Shown here: in pieces, positions 45,099 to 54,667 of the stretch
Position numbering within the stretch: the first letter of the stretch is position 1
Layout of the letters: each line of letters begins with the position of its first letter
From: Bacillota bacterium
GTDB taxonomy: Bacteria > Bacillota > Clostridia > Oscillospirales > Oscillospiraceae
Direction: 5' to 3'
Assembly (NCBI GenBank): GCA_023402075.1
Contig: JAEXCS010000043.1
Location: 1 to 64,000, forward strand
DNA: 64,000 nt
Made by a program: the position numbers and the translations under genes
Notes under the pieces: generated by a model
The model's database searches: none
Seen by the model: the letters and a program-made list of their open reading frames with translations, nothing else
Told to the model about the DNA's origin: nothing

Positions 45099-45698
45099 CT
45101 ATACCATCTGCTCCAAGGAAAATTTTTGAATCCTGCTCACGCCCTCGGCACTGCGGGTGGCCACCCCGGCGACATAGCCGGGAAACGTATCCACATAATA
45201 GAAATATTCGCCGTATTGCAGGGGGGCTTCCCCCTCCCGCATGATGCTCACACCGGCGCCGCTGCGCTTGAACCGTGCCTCCCGCCGGACCCAGCTCTGG
45301 AAAAACGCCTCCTCCGTGGCTGCGTCCGCCAACCGCTTCATGGCTCTTTGCGACACAGGGCGAACCTTTTCCATATCCACGCCCAGCGGCTCGTCGGAAA
45401 GGCCCACCAGCACCGCACCGGGCGTGTGGCTCAGATTGAAGCACACCTCCGGATAGGCAGGAAATTCCGGCTTTCCCTGTGTAGTCAGGGCAATTTCCGG
45501 CAGCTCCCGCCACCGGTATTTTTCCCACAGCGCACGGCGCAGAATCGCATAGGCGCAAAGCGGCTCCCGCCACCGTTCGGCGTCGCGGACCCGGGCAAGC
45601 CGCTCCCGCCGCTCAGGCGGCAGCATTCCCAGCAGCGCTTCCTTTTCCCCCTCGCTGAGTGGGCGATCCAGGCGCGCGGCCCAAAGCTCCACAGCCAT
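45099..45698 (-). CDS. 4'-phosphopantetheinyl transferase (Sfp type)
   Basis: 199 residues, Sfp/AcpT superfamily: FNLSHTPGAVLVGLSD, LGVDMEKVRP (Mg-binding D/E) and FFQSWVRREARFKRSG (the W..KEA.xK motif with R for the first K). Transfers phosphopantetheine from CoA to a carrier protein. No NRPS/PKS genes lie nearby, so the target may be the fatty-acid carrier or a distant cluster. Start after GAGGTGG. Confidence 0.82.
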   Translation of the reverse strand: MAVELWAARLDRPLSEGEKEALLGMLPPERRERLARVRDAERWREPLCAYAILRRALWEKYRWRELPEIALTTQGKPEFPAYPEVCFNLSHTPGAVLVGLSDEPLGVDMEKVRPVSQRAMKRLADAATEEAFFQSWVRREARFKRSGAGVSIMREGEAPLQYGEYFYYVDTFPGYVAGVATRSAEGVSRIQKFSLEQMV

Positions 45699-45833
45699 TC
45701 TTCCACCTCTTTCTCTCTATCCTCTAAACATTTATTTTAGCTGTCAAACGCCAAACTGTAAAGCCGGGAGAGAAAAGTTTTCTTAAAATTTGCAAAAAAA
45801 GAGGGAATTTCAACTCAACGGGGTATAAATAGA

Positions 45834-45862
45834 TTGACTTGAATCGGATTGCTGGGTATGAC
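45834..45862 (+). promoter_or_regulatory. Promoter of dnaG-rpoD
   Basis: TTGACT (45834-45839), 17-bp spacer, TATGAC (45857-45862). Confidence 0.65.
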
Positions 45863-45907
45863 CCGCCGCAATTTCGGTAAAACTCACCGGGAGGGAGGTA
45901 TGTTCCG

Positions 45908-47701
45908 TTGCCGTTTCCGCAGAATTTTCTGGACGAGCTGACGGCCCGCAGCGACATTGTGGATGTGGTGGGCAGCTATGTCCAGCTTACAAGACGAGGC
46001 GCGAACTACTTTGGCCTCTGTCCGTTTCACAGCGAAAAAACCGGCTCCTTCTCTGTCTCCCCGGATAAGCAGATTTATTACTGCTTCGGCTGCAAGCGGG
46101 GCGGCGGTGTCATCAACTTTATCATGGAGGAGGAAAGCCTCCCCTTCCCGGACGCGGTTCGGTTTCTTGCCCGGCGCGCGGGACTGGAGGTTCCGGAGGA
46201 AACGGGAGATCGGGAAGCGGCGCAGCAGCGGCGGCGCCTGCTGAATTTAAACCGCGACGCGGCCCGGTTTTACTATCAGCAGCTTCAGGAACCGGAGGGC
46301 CGCGCCATGCGGGACTATCTGGATCGGCGAAGAATTGGGCAGGCCACGGCGGTTCGCTTCGGTCTTGGCGCGTCTGTTGACCGGTGGGATGCGCTCCTTA
46401 CCGCCATGACCTGTCAGGGCTACACCAAGGCGGAGCTTTTGAGTGCGGGTCTTGCGGTGCAGAATAAAAACGGCGGCCTGTACGACAAATTTAGAAACCG
46501 CCTGATGTTCCCCGTCATCAACGTGCGGGGGGATGTGGTGGCGTTTGGCGGACGCGTGCTGGACCACTCGGAGCCGAAGTATATGAACTCCTCGGAAACC
46601 CCGGTTTACAGCAAGCGGCGGGAGCTGTACGCTTTGAATCTTGCCAAGAAGTCCAAGCGGCCCAACATCATTCTGTGCGAGGGCAATATTGACGTGGTGA
46701 CGCTCCATCAGGCAGGATTTGACAACGCCGTGGCCTCCATGGGCACGGCGCTGACGCAGGAGCAGACCCGGCTTTTAAGTCGGCATACCAAGGAAATTGT
46801 CTTGTGCTATGACAACGACAACGCCGGAAAAATTGCCACGGAGCGGGCCTTGCAGATTCTGAACAACTCAGAATTCACGGTTCGGGTTCTCCGTCTGCCC
46901 AACAAACGGATGGAGGATGGCTCCATGGGCAAGCAGGACGCGGACGATTTTATCAAGGCCTTCGGCCCCGATGCGTTTGAACGTCTGTTGACCGGCAGTG
47001 AAAACGGCGTGGAATTCCGTCTGGCGCAGACCGCTGGAAAATACGATTTGACGGACGACCGGCAGCGGCTTGCCTACGCCGAGGAGGTAAGCGAGCTTTT
47101 GGCGGGTCTTGAAAGCCCCGTGGAGCGGGACATTTATACCGTGCGGGCCGCAGAAGCCGCCAAACTTACACCGGAAGCCATGAAGCTGGAAGTCCAGCGG
47201 GCCTTTAAGCGCCGGGTGGGCAAGGAGCGGCGGGCGCGGGAGCGCCGGGACCTGAACCCGGCGGCAGAGCTTCAACCCAAAGGCCGGGATCTGCGTTATA
47301 CAAACCTTCGCTCCGCCATGGCAGAAGAAGGCATTCTGCGGCTTATGCTGCTGGACGACAGCCTGTTTTCGGAAACGCCGCCCCTAAGTGAGGAGGAATT
47401 TTCCTCTCCGCTGCTTGGCAGGGTCTTCTCTCTTTTATGGCAGCAGAGAGAGCAGCACAGCGCCCCCAAGCTTTCGTCTCTGGCGGGCGAGCTGTCCGGT
47501 GAGGAAATGAGTCACATTACAAATCTGTGCCAAAAGCCGGAATCCGCCGCAAACGGGCGGCAGGCTTTAGCCGATTACATATCAATTGTCCGCAGGGAAG
47601 CGGAAAAGCGATCCGGCGCGGGCACAGCGGACCCGCTGCTGGCAAAAATGGAAGCATTGAAAGATCAGAAAAAAAGCGACGGAGGAAAGCGACATGTCTA
47701 A
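45908..47701 (+). CDS. dnaG: DNA primase
   Basis: 597 residues. N-terminal zinc finger CPFH...CFGC (about 38-62), catalytic core with TOPRIM motifs (EGNIDVVTLHQAGF, VLCYDNDNAGKIA) and a C-terminal helicase-binding domain. Synthesises primers for lagging-strand replication. TTG start at 45908 after GGGAGG. The last 8 nt overlap rpoD: the conserved dnaG-rpoD macromolecular-synthesis pair. Confidence 0.95.
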   Translation: MPFPQNFLDELTARSDIVDVVGSYVQLTRRGANYFGLCPFHSEKTGSFSVSPDKQIYYCFGCKRGGGVINFIMEEESLPFPDAVRFLARRAGLEVPEETGDREAAQQRRRLLNLNRDAARFYYQQLQEPEGRAMRDYLDRRRIGQATAVRFGLGASVDRWDALLTAMTCQGYTKAELLSAGLAVQNKNGGLYDKFRNRLMFPVINVRGDVVAFGGRVLDHSEPKYMNSSETPVYSKRRELYALNLAKKSKRPNIILCEGNIDVVTLHQAGFDNAVASMGTALTQEQTRLLSRHTKEIVLCYDNDNAGKIATERALQILNNSEFTVRVLRLPNKRMEDGSMGKQDADDFIKAFGPDAFERLLTGSENGVEFRLAQTAGKYDLTDDRQRLAYAEEVSELLAGLESPVERDIYTVRAAEAAKLTPEAMKLEVQRAFKRRVGKERRARERRDLNPAAELQPKGRDLRYTNLRSAMAEEGILRLMLLDDSLFSETPPLSEEEFSSPLLGRVFSLLWQQREQHSAPKLSSLAGELSGEEMSHITNLCQKPESAANGRQALADYISIVRREAEKRSGAGTADPLLAKMEALKDQKKSDGGKRHV

Positions 47702-49166
47702 GAAGAAAGAACTCACCCCCGAGGAACGGCTGGAGCAGGAGGCCAATGCCCTGCTGAAAGCCGGAACGGCAAACGGGGCGGAGAAAACAGCGGCAGCCGG
47801 CGGCAAACCCGGTCAGGAGCCCACCCCCATCATGACCGACGAGGAGGCCAAAAAGGCCGGTATCCTCCGTCTGGATGACAGACAGGTGGCATCCCTGCCC
47901 GCCTCCGCATGGCTGGCAGGCAATGAAAAGCTGCGCGAACTGCTATATAAGGCCCATAAAAAGGGCAAGCTGGACTCCGGCGAGCTTGCAGAATCTCTGG
48001 ATACCCTGAATCTTGAGGGCGACCAGATGGATCAGCTTTATGATTCTCTGGAAGCGCTGAACATTGACATCAGCACCGACGAGGACATTCTCCCCGAGCT
48101 TCCCGACGACGGCCCCGCCGCCGAGGAAATTGCCGACGTGGAGGAAGAGGAGCTGGTGGACCCCAACACACTGGTTGGGAATTTTGCCATCGACGATCCC
48201 GTCCGAATGTACCTGAAGGAAATCGGAAAGGTTCCCCTGCTGACCCCCGACGAGGAGGTGGACCTCGCCCAGCGTATGGCAGCCGGCGCGGAGGCGGAGG
48301 AAAAGCTTACCGAGCTGGCCCGCCAGAAAGAGGCTGACGAGACTCCCTCTCTTTCCAAAGAAGAGGAAGCCGTGGTAAAAAAGGCTTTCCGCAGCGGCGA
48401 ACTTGCAAAGCAGAAGCTGGCGGAGGCTAACCTCCGTCTGGTGGTGTCCATTGCCAAGCGCTATGTGGGCCGGGGCATGCTGTTTCTGGATTTGATTCAG
48501 GAGGGCAATCTGGGCCTGATCAAGGCCGTTGAAAAGTTTGACTGCACCAAGGGCTTTAAGTTTTCCACCTACGCAACGTGGTGGATTCGTCAGGCCATCA
48601 CCCGCGCCATCGCAGACCAGGCCCGCACCATCCGCATCCCCGTGCATATGGTGGAAACCATCAACAAGGTCATCCGGGTGAGCCGCCAGCTATTGCAGGA
48701 GCTGGGGCATGATCCCAGCCCTCAGGAAATCGCCATTGAGATGAACGGCGGCCCCGCCGCGTGGGAAAAGGTGCGGGAGGATGAGAAGAAGCGGGCCGTG
48801 GACCGTATCCGCGAGATTTTGAAAATTGCGCAGGAGCCGGTGTCTCTGGAAACTCCCATCGGCGAGGAGGAGGACAGCCACCTTGGCGACTTCATCCCCG
48901 ACGAAGGCGCTTCAGAACCGTCCGAGGCCGCGTCCTATAAGCTTCTGCGAGAGCAGTTGATGGATGTTCTCTCCACCCTGACTCCCCGGGAGGAGCAGGT
49001 TTTGAAGCTGCGCTTCGGTATTGAAGACGGCCGCGCCCGGACACTGGAAGAGGTCGGCAAGGAATTCAACGTCACCCGCGAGCGCATCCGCCAGATTGAG
49101 GCAAAAGCCCTGCGCAAGCTGCGCCACCCCAGCCGCAGCAAAAAGCTGAAGGATTTTTTGAACTGA
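47694..49166 (+). CDS. rpoD: Primary sigma factor (sigma-70/SigA)
   Basis: 490 residues. Acidic region 1, region 2 with KFSTYATWWIRQAITRAIAD, the RPVHMVETINK-like region 3 junction (IRIPVHMVETINK), and region 4 with the HTH TLEEVGKEFNVTRERIRQIE. Longer than Bacillus SigA because of an extended acidic N-terminus. Overlaps dnaG and is followed by a terminator. Confidence 0.96.
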   Translation: MSKKKELTPEERLEQEANALLKAGTANGAEKTAAAGGKPGQEPTPIMTDEEAKKAGILRLDDRQVASLPASAWLAGNEKLRELLYKAHKKGKLDSGELAESLDTLNLEGDQMDQLYDSLEALNIDISTDEDILPELPDDGPAAEEIADVEEEELVDPNTLVGNFAIDDPVRMYLKEIGKVPLLTPDEEVDLAQRMAAGAEAEEKLTELARQKEADETPSLSKEEEAVVKKAFRSGELAKQKLAEANLRLVVSIAKRYVGRGMLFLDLIQEGNLGLIKAVEKFDCTKGFKFSTYATWWIRQAITRAIADQARTIRIPVHMVETINKVIRVSRQLLQELGHDPSPQEIAIEMNGGPAAWEKVREDEKKRAVDRIREILKIAQEPVSLETPIGEEEDSHLGDFIPDEGASEPSEAASYKLLREQLMDVLSTLTPREEQVLKLRFGIEDGRARTLEEVGKEFNVTRERIRQIEAKALRKLRHPSRSKKLKDFLN

Positions 49167-49175
49167 GTATTTTTA

Positions 49176-49212
49176 AACCGGGCAGGGACTTTCGTCCCTG
49201 CCCGGTTTTTTA
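49176..49212 (+). terminator. Terminator of dnaG-rpoD
   Basis: 14-bp arms (49176-49189, 49194-49207) followed by a T run; also serves the convergent gene ending at 49216. Confidence 0.9.
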
Positions 49213-49215
49213 GCT

Positions 49216-49551
49216 TTATAGAAATTTCTCCAGCGCGGCGCGAAGCGCTTCGTCCGATGGAGGGACGTTCCAGAACAAGGGCTTTCCGTTTCCTGTAAGA
49301 ACCGGAAGATACAGCCCGTCCGGGTCAGAAAGCGACATGTGGTTGGCCCGGCAGCCGGGGCAGTAGGAGGGCTGACACACGCTGTCAAACCCTTGGGACG
49401 CAATGTCCGCCTCGTCCATAATCTTTTCCGCCGTGTACGTAAGGCCCAGTTCCCGGGCCATTTGCTCCACCCGCTCCAGATAAAAGTCGTTTCGGGGACA
49501 TTCAGAGGCGTACAGCCGCAGCTTGACGCCGGAGTCTTCCCCTCCCGCCAT
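49216..49551 (-). CDS. Small thioredoxin-fold-like hypothetical protein
   Basis: 111 residues. Opens with a beta-alpha pattern (VKLRLYASECPRNDFYLERVEQMARELGL) and carries a Cys cluster CQPSYCPGC near 63-71. A thioredoxin-like or metal-binding role is possible but unproven. The ATG at 49551 overlaps the phosphoglucomutase stop (TGATG), so it is translationally coupled and last in that operon. Confidence 0.6.
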   Translation of the reverse strand: MAGGEDSGVKLRLYASECPRNDFYLERVEQMARELGLTYTAEKIMDEADIASQGFDSVCQPSYCPGCRANHMSLSDPDGLYLPVLTGNGKPLFWNVPPSDEALRAALEKFL

Positions 49552-51278
49552 CACTTTTGAAGCCCAGCGGCCCACGCGCCGTATTTCTCGATATTCGCAT
49601 CGCAATCAGCCCGGTTGGCCCCCTGTGTCAGGATGTAGACCTTAATTTTCGGCTCTGTGCCGGAGGGACGCACCAGAATTACGGTGCCGTCCGCCAGTTC
49701 AAAGCGCAGTACGTTGGATCCGGACAGCTCCATGGCGGTCTTTGTCCCGGTCGCGCAGTCCAGCACGGACCCGTCGGCATAGTCCTTGCGCACCGCCACC
49801 GTCACGCCGCCGATAACGGCGGGCGGATTTTCCCGCAGGCCCCGCATCAGCTCCGCCATGTCCTTTAGTCCATCCAGCCCCGGCATCACCAAATTATAGG
49901 TTTTCTCTGCGTACTGCCCGTACTTTTCATACAGCTTTTCCAGCGCGTCAAACAGCGTCATCCCCTGCGCGGCATACCAAGCGGCCATCTCCGTCAGCAG
50001 CATGGAGGCCGTCACCGCGTCCTTGTCCCGGACGTAATCGCCCAGCATATAGCCGTAGGACTCCTCGTAGGAGAAGATCACCTTCCCCTCCCCCGCCGCT
50101 TCCAGTGCGTTCTTCTTCTCCGCCATAAACTTGAAGCCGGTAAAGGTGTCAAAGCATTCCACGCCGTTGGATTCCGCAACCTTCCGCGCCATCTCTGTGG
50201 TGACAATGGTTTTCAGCGCCACGGGCCGCTCCGGCAGACGTCCCGCCCGGCGCATCGCGCCAATCAGATAGTCCAGCAGCAGCACGCCGGTCTGGTTTCC
50301 CGTGACGGGGCGGTACGCTCCATCCTTGTCCCGCACCATAATGCCCACCCGATCACTGTCCGGGTCGGTGCCCACGATAAAATCAACATCGTTTTCCCGG
50401 GCCAAGTCAACCGCCAGATAAAACCCCTCCGGATTTTCCGGATTTGGGGACTTCACGGTGGGAAACGTCCCGTCAATCACCATCTGCTTCGGCTCGCACA
50501 GAATGTGCTTCACCCCCAGCGCCCGCAGGGCTTCCGGCACCAGCTTGTAGCCGCAGCCGTGAAACGGGGTATACACCAGCTTGAAGGTATCCGCCACCTT
50601 GGCCACGGTTTCCCGGTCGTTGATCATGGCGGTGACCTCTTCCATAAACCGCCGGTCCGTCTCCTCCCCCATCACGGTGACAAGTCCGGTGGCCAGGGCC
50701 GCGTCCCAGTCCAGCGCTTTCACGCCGGTAAAGATGTCGATTTCCTCCATCTTCTTCGCAACAGCCGCCGCATGGTGGGGCGGAAGCTGGGCGCCGTCCT
50801 CCCAATAGACCTTATAGCCGTTATACTCCTTGGGATTGTGGCTGGCGGTGACGTTGATGCCCGCGATGCAGCCGTACTCCCGCACGGCAAAGCTCAGCTC
50901 CGGCGTGGGGCGCAGTGCGTCAAAAATCCGCACGGCCACGCCGTTTGCGACGCAGACTCCCGCCGCTTCCCGGGCAAAGGCCATAGAGCCCTCGCGGCAA
51001 TCCATACAAATGGCAACGCCCCGCTTCGCCGCATTGCCCCCCTCTGCCAGAATCACCTGTGCGAAGGCCTGGGTGGCATGGCGGATGACATGGACGTTCA
51101 TATTGTGCAGACCCACGGCCATAATCCCCCGCAGTCCGGCAGTGCCAAACTCCAGCGGGCCATAAAATCGGGCCTCGATCTCCTTGGAGTCGCCTTTCAG
51201 GGCGGACAGCTCCTCCTTTTCGGTCTGAGACAGGGCGGGGCTTGCAAGCCACTTTTCATATTCCCGCATGAACTCCAT
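49551..51278 (-). CDS. Phospho-sugar mutase (phosphoglucomutase/phosphomannomutase type)
   Basis: 575 residues, the large Firmicutes PgcA type. Catalytic serine loop NVTASHNPKEYNGYK, metal loop GTDPDSDRVGIM, sugar-binding loop SYEESYGYMLGD and phosphate-binding loop VRPSGTEPKIK are all intact. Interconverts hexose-1-P and hexose-6-P for cell-wall and polysaccharide precursors. Start at 51278 is 8 nt after AAGGAGG; longer frames are not supported. Follows the DUF2007 gene by 13 nt. Confidence 0.92.
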   Translation of the reverse strand: MEFMREYEKWLASPALSQTEKEELSALKGDSKEIEARFYGPLEFGTAGLRGIMAVGLHNMNVHVIRHATQAFAQVILAEGGNAAKRGVAICMDCREGSMAFAREAAGVCVANGVAVRIFDALRPTPELSFAVREYGCIAGINVTASHNPKEYNGYKVYWEDGAQLPPHHAAAVAKKMEEIDIFTGVKALDWDAALATGLVTVMGEETDRRFMEEVTAMINDRETVAKVADTFKLVYTPFHGCGYKLVPEALRALGVKHILCEPKQMVIDGTFPTVKSPNPENPEGFYLAVDLARENDVDFIVGTDPDSDRVGIMVRDKDGAYRPVTGNQTGVLLLDYLIGAMRRAGRLPERPVALKTIVTTEMARKVAESNGVECFDTFTGFKFMAEKKNALEAAGEGKVIFSYEESYGYMLGDYVRDKDAVTASMLLTEMAAWYAAQGMTLFDALEKLYEKYGQYAEKTYNLVMPGLDGLKDMAELMRGLRENPPAVIGGVTVAVRKDYADGSVLDCATGTKTAMELSGSNVLRFELADGTVILVRPSGTEPKIKVYILTQGANRADCDANIEKYGAWAAGLQK

Positions 51279-51291
51279 GAAACTTTCCTCC

Positions 51292-51597
51292 TTATTCTTC
51301 ATCGCCCGGCTGTGCGGGATTGTCCAAAATCGCCTTTGCGTCCTCCAGCAGGGACTGGGGCACGTAGATATCCACACCCCGCCCGGCAAAGCCGAAAATG
51401 ACCTTGCCCAGCGTGCCGGATTTAAACGCTGGGATGCCTAAGCCATTCAGCATAGACAGCAGCACATCCGCGCCGCCCCCCAGCTCCGACTGGGCGGGAA
51501 GCAGCAGCGCCGCCTGCTCCGGCTCTCCGTCCGGTCCCAAGGGCCAGCCCTCCGGCAGGTCGCTTTGGCGCAGACCCCAGTTGTTTTCGTCTTTCAT
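51292..51597 (-). CDS. DUF2007-like small protein
   Basis: 101 residues; the C-terminal part (ADVLLSMLNGLGIPAFKSG ... VDIYVPQSLLEDAKAIL) matches the short ferredoxin-like DUF2007 fold, often called putative signal-transducing protein. Start at 51597 after GGAGGAG. In the rlmH-pgm operon; function unknown. Confidence 0.65.
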   Translation of the reverse strand: MKDENNWGLRQSDLPEGWPLGPDGEPEQAALLLPAQSELGGGADVLLSMLNGLGIPAFKSGTLGKVIFGFAGRGVDIYVPQSLLEDAKAILDNPAQPGDEE

Positions 51598-51658
51598 TAG
51601 GCTCCTCCCTTTCAATTCGCAAAACTCATTTGAATATATGTCAATAATTGCGCAAATT

Positions 51659-52141
51659 TCACTTGTGATATCGTCCGCCTGTCTGAATCTGATATGCCCT
51701 GTATAGCTGCTCCAGCAGCATCACCCGGGCCAGATGATGGGGAAATGTCATGGGCGACATGGACAGGCGCAGATCGGCCCTGTCTTTCAGGCTTTGATGC
51801 AGTCCCACACTGCCGCCGATTAAAAAGGTAAGCTGGGACGCACCCGACACGGCAAATTCGCCCAGAGCCTGCGCAAAAGCCGGAGAAGAAAGCGTCTTCC
51901 CCTCGACGCACAGGGCAATCAGCGCGCCGGATTTGGGGAGCCTGTCCTCCACCCGGCCCGCTTCCTCCAGAAGCGCCCGCTCAATTTCCGCGGGGGACGG
52001 CCCTTCGGGAAGCCGCGATTCCGTCAGCTCTACGATTTCCGCCTTGCAATACCGCGACAGGCGCTTTAGATATTCCGCCGCTGCGTCTGCGTAAAACTTC
52101 TCTTTCAGCTTGCCCACGCACAGAATGCTCACCTTTTGCAT
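51659..52141 (-). CDS. rlmH: 23S rRNA pseudouridine-1915 N3-methyltransferase
   Basis: 160 residues, SPOUT methyltransferase RlmH. Opens VSILCVGKLKEKFYADAAAEYLKRL, then LTFLIGGSVGLHQSLKDRA (SAM-binding knot) and the C-terminal HLARVMLLEQLYRAYQIQTGGRYHK signature. Modifies helix 69 of the ribosome. Overlaps the walJ gene by 13 nt, as in other Firmicutes where the two adjoin. Confidence 0.95.
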   Translation of the reverse strand: MQKVSILCVGKLKEKFYADAAAEYLKRLSRYCKAEIVELTESRLPEGPSPAEIERALLEEAGRVEDRLPKSGALIALCVEGKTLSSPAFAQALGEFAVSGASQLTFLIGGSVGLHQSLKDRADLRLSMSPMTFPHHLARVMLLEQLYRAYQIQTGGRYHK

Positions 52142-52914
52142 ACGCCCTCCGTCACCTGATGGCAAGGGCCTGTGCAGTCCCGCTCCGCAACAGACAGTGC
52201 CGGGCCTTCGCCTCCCTCCGCCAGCGCGGCGGACACGGCGCAAAGTGCCGTCTCCGGCGTGTTGTTGTCCCGGCTCAGGTGAACCAGAACCAGCTCCTCC
52301 GTCCCCGCTCGACATGAGCAAACGGCAAACCGGGCCGCCGCTTCGTTGCTTAAATGCCCCTCATCGCTGAGAATCCGCCGCTTTAAATAATAAGGGTACG
52401 GCCCGCCCCGCAGCATGTCCACATCGTGGTTGGACTCCAGCATCAGCAGCGGAACGCCGCAAAGCACCTCCGCCGCCTCGTCTGTGACAAAGCCTGTGTC
52501 GGTCAAAAGGCCAAAGTCCCCCACCCGAAAGCCGGCAGAACCGGGGGCATCGTGAGAGGTTGGAAACGGGTCCACGTCGCAGCCGTCCACGCTGAATCGC
52601 TCTCCCATGGCGAAGGGGGACAGGCGATTTTCAATGCCTGCCAGCCGCCGCCGCAGGTCGCGCCCCGCCGCTTCACTGGCGTATACCGGGCCGTCCCACC
52701 GCTTCAAAAGGGTTTGCAGTCCCGCGATGTGGTCTGCATGGGTGTGCGTAATCAAAATGCCGGACAAGTCCTCTATGGACCGGCCCAGCTCCCTCAGTGC
52801 CGATGTAATCCGGCGGCAGGAAATTCCCGCGTCCAAAAGAAGGCAGACGCCATCCTTTTCCAGCAGGGCGGCGTTTCCCGAGGAGCCGCTGGCCAGCGTA
52901 TGTAAAATCGTCAA
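52129..52914 (-). CDS. walJ: MBL-fold metallohydrolase WalJ/YycJ
   Basis: 261 residues, metallo-beta-lactamase fold: HTLASGSSGNAALLE at the start, metal motif THTHADH, and later SHDAPGSAGFR and LESNHDVDML. YycJ/WalJ proteins are DNA exonucleases linked to the WalRK region. TTG start at 52914 is 6 nt after GGGGGA. Frames extending further upstream lack a ribosome site and resemblance. Confidence 0.88.
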   Translation of the reverse strand: MTILHTLASGSSGNAALLEKDGVCLLLDAGISCRRITSALRELGRSIEDLSGILITHTHADHIAGLQTLLKRWDGPVYASEAAGRDLRRRLAGIENRLSPFAMGERFSVDGCDVDPFPTSHDAPGSAGFRVGDFGLLTDTGFVTDEAAEVLCGVPLLMLESNHDVDMLRGGPYPYYLKRRILSDEGHLSNEAAARFAVCSCRAGTEELVLVHLSRDNNTPETALCAVSAALAEGGEGPALSVAERDCTGPCHQVTEGVCKR

Positions 52915-53074
52915 AAAAAGTCCCCCGTGCGTATTGTATTTGGGCGGCGGCCGCCCGATGAGAAAAATGCGCCCGTGACGGAGACTGTCGACGAAAGTCG
53001 GCGACCTCCATCGCGGACGCGGTGATCCCTCAATAAAATGACCGGTGCGCCATGCACCTTTAGCCCGATCGTCT

Positions 53075-54373
53075 TCAGCCGATGTGGGCTTCCAACTGCT
53101 CGTTTTCTCCCGGCTCCTCCACCACGCGGATGTCGGCCCCCAAGCTGCGAAGCTTATCCACAATGCGCTCATAGCCCCGCTCGATATACTGCACCTCGCT
53201 GATCTCGGATTCGCCCTTGGCCGCCAGCGCCGCAATCACCAGTGCCGCACCCGCCCGCAGGTCGCAGGCCTGAATGGGTGCACCGGTGAGATATTCCACA
53301 CCCTGTACCACCGCAGTCTTGTCATCCACCTGAATGGACGCGCCCATGCGCTTTAGCTCGTCCACATAGCGGTAGCGGTTGTTCCAAACGCTCTCCGTCA
53401 CCAGAGACGTGCCCTCGGCAAGCGCGAGCACCGTGGTCATCTGGGGCTGCATATCCGTGGGAAAGCCGGGATACGGCATGGTCTTCACGTTGGTCTGGTG
53501 CAGCGGCTCGCTGCGCCGAACCAGCAGCGTATCCTCCCGCTCCTCCACCTCCACGCCGCACTCTTGCAGCTTGGCGGTGATACAATCCATGTGCTTGGGA
53601 ATAATATTTTTCACCAGAATCTGTCCGCCGGTGGCGGCAACCGCCGCCATGTAAGTGCCCGCCTCAATCTGGTCGGGAATAATGGCGTAGCTTCCGCCCC
53701 GCAGGCGGGAGACGCCCTGAATTTTAATGGTGTCGGTGCCCGCACCCCGGACATTGGCCCCCATGGAGTTTAAGAAGTTGGCCAGATCTACGATGTGCGG
53801 CTCCTTCGCCGCGTTTTCAATCACGGTAGCGCCCTCCGCCAAAACGGCGGCCATCATGATATTCATGGTGGCGCCCACGGAAACCACGTCCAGATAAATG
53901 TTGGCTCCGTGCAGCCGCGGCTCCCGACAGGAGGCATGGATAAAGCCGCCCTCCACTGCCACGTCCGCACCCAGCGCCTTAAACCCCTTGATGTGCTGGT
54001 CGATGGGGCGCACGCCGAAGTTGCACCCGCCGGGCATGGCCACCTCTGCCCGGGCAAAGCGGCCCAGCAGTGCGCCGATGAGGTAATAGGAGGCCCGGAT
54101 ACGCCGCGCCATTTCATAGGAGGTGCGGGTAGACCGGATATGGGTGCAGTCAATCTCCACCGTGTGAAGATTTATAACGCGCACAGATGCGCCCAGCTCG
54201 TCCAGAATGGTGTAAAACAAATGCACGTCGGAAATCTGAGGGATATTTTCAATGCGGCAGACTCCCTCCACCAAAAGCGCGGCGGGAAGAATTGCAACAG
54301 CCGCGTTTTTCGCGCCGCTGATCTCCACCTCGCCAAACAGGGGCTTGCCGCCCCGAACGATATATTTTGTCAA
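53075..54373 (-). CDS. murA: UDP-N-acetylglucosamine 1-carboxyvinyltransferase
   Basis: 432 residues, EPSP-synthase fold: TKYIVRGGKPLFGEVEISGAKNAAVAILPA start, active-site Cys in PGGCNFGVRPID (near 117), and PGFPTDMQPQ. First committed step of peptidoglycan synthesis; the Cys is the fosfomycin target. TTG at 54373 is preferred (8 nt after GAGAGGG) and gives the usual start; a TTG two codons earlier is possible. Confidence 0.94.
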   Translation of the reverse strand: MTKYIVRGGKPLFGEVEISGAKNAAVAILPAALLVEGVCRIENIPQISDVHLFYTILDELGASVRVINLHTVEIDCTHIRSTRTSYEMARRIRASYYLIGALLGRFARAEVAMPGGCNFGVRPIDQHIKGFKALGADVAVEGGFIHASCREPRLHGANIYLDVVSVGATMNIMMAAVLAEGATVIENAAKEPHIVDLANFLNSMGANVRGAGTDTIKIQGVSRLRGGSYAIIPDQIEAGTYMAAVAATGGQILVKNIIPKHMDCITAKLQECGVEVEEREDTLLVRRSEPLHQTNVKTMPYPGFPTDMQPQMTTVLALAEGTSLVTESVWNNRYRYVDELKRMGASIQVDDKTAVVQGVEYLTGAPIQACDLRAGAALVIAALAAKGESEISEVQYIERGYERIVDKLRSLGADIRVVEEPGENEQLEAHIG

Positions 54374-54564
54374 ACCCAAAACCCTCTCTTTTACGTCAAA
54401 ACGGACCTTCTGTATTCATTGTACCCCCAGATGGGACTTCCATACTGAAAACAAGGCCCAAAATAAATCGATTTTTTTATGCCCGCGCAGCCAGCCCTGG
54501 AAAACAATTTCCGTGTCGGCTAAAAAGCAGATGTATGCGGCTTCGGTGCGCCACGCGCACAGTT

Positions 54565-54593
54565 ACCATAACACATTTTACCACACATTTCAA
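54565..54593 (-). promoter_or_regulatory. Promoter of murA
   Basis: Minus strand TTGAAA (54588-54593), 17-bp spacer, TATGGT (54565-54570), in the 294-bp gap after yycI, suggesting murA and downstream genes have their own start. Confidence 0.5.
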
Positions 54594-54667
54594 GAAACAC
54601 AATCAAAAATTTCAAGCCTTTTAGGGGGCTTTTCGGTTCGACAAAAACGGCTCTTTTCCAACCCTTT